Source: an uncultured Acetatifactor sp.
GTDB taxonomy: Bacteria; Bacillota; Clostridia; Lachnospirales; Lachnospiraceae
Direction: 5' to 3'
Assembly (NCBI GenBank): GCA_910585805.1
Contig: CAJUFB010000156.1
Span: 1-5,758, forward strand
Length of the DNA stretch: 5,758 bases
Each line of letters begins with the position of its first letter. Within the stretch, counting starts at the first letter, position 1. Below, piece by piece: positions 5,543-5,758 of the stretch. Position numbers and translations under genes: made by a program. The notes beneath the pieces are model-generated. The model had not been told where the DNA came from. It was given only the letters and a program-made list of their open reading frames with translations, and did no database searches.

Positions 5543-5758
5543 CTGCTTTCTCAGGCAATTCTTTCTGTGAGATCCGGTTTATTCTTCCTTTTTGTTTTCG
5601 TCATGTTTTGCTTTCGGATTCCGTTGTTTTGGGATGCTTCCTGCAACGTTGTGTTATGACGAGATGCAAATTCGTTTACATAAAATCTGAAAACATCATA
5701 AATGGTTACTATTCACAGTCAAATTATAGTATAAAATCCAATTGTTATAGCAAGCCCC
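5543..5758. other. AT-rich, T-skewed spacer without a recognisable gene
   Basis: I see no coding frame with family features here. Bases 5543-5645 are pyrimidine-rich on the + strand, and the last 90 bases are strongly AT-rich, as is usual for promoter DNA. On the - strand a TATAAT (about 5724-5729) with a TTGCTA 19 bp upstream is a weak promoter-like pair, but that strand has only the terminator and the dehydrogenase gene ahead. On the + strand no -35/-10 pair is convincing. The DNA probably leads to a gene beyond the window. Confidence 0.35.

Noticed and set aside
1..5758. CRISPR array, toxin-antitoxin pair or defence system
   Set aside because: No spaced direct repeats of the required size and no gene pair with matching features are present; the only tandem repeat is the in-frame 18-bp array at 171-260.

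Overview
The window looks like chromosome of a Gram-positive anaerobe of class Clostridia, most likely a gut Lachnospiraceae relative. This is inferred from the strong purine-rich ribosome binding sites, the balanced GC content, a Lachnospiraceae-style small S8 peptidase, a Re-citrate-synthase-like HMGL-family enzyme and a eukaryotic-type NADP isocitrate dehydrogenase. All supported genes lie on the + strand.

Region 1 (1-1535) is an apparent scar of mobile DNA. It opens with the C-terminal end of a protein that best fits a large serine recombinase. This fragment carries an odd stretch of five degenerate 18-bp repeats, each encoding a hexapeptide. After a 182-bp gap without a gene comes a subtilisin-family (S8) peptidase whose His, Asn and Ser motifs are intact but whose frame begins exactly at the catalytic Asp-Thr-Gly motif. 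The enzyme is therefore broken. Either the recombinase-bearing element inserted into the protease gene at that codon, or small indels disrupted it; a TGAG surplus between GACACC and GGGATG is visible.

Region 2 (1536-5545) is a compact metabolic locus. A near-consensus sigma-A promoter (TTGACA, 17 bp, TACAAT) has a perfect 12-bp palindrome, ATTGTATACAAT, lying across its -10 box. A roughly 180-nt leader follows, then a gene for a Re-citrate-synthase-like enzyme, a GntR/FCD regulator and, after a 232-bp gap with hairpins and a second candidate promoter, an NADP-dependent isocitrate dehydrogenase. A clear intrinsic terminator ends the locus. Citrate synthase and isocitrate dehydrogenase are the first and third steps of the oxidative half of the TCA cycle, leading to 2-oxoglutarate, glutamate and NADPH. 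Aconitase, the step between, is absent from the window. The palindrome resembles FCD-type GntR operators, so I infer that the encoded regulator controls its own operon.

Region 3 (5546-5758) is AT-rich, T-skewed DNA without a recognisable gene. I see no CRISPR array, tRNA or rRNA. The most unusual points are the protease broken at its catalytic Asp beside a recombinase, the hexapeptide repeat in that recombinase, the palindrome over the -10 box, and a hairpin with two mutually exclusive partners ahead of the isocitrate dehydrogenase gene.
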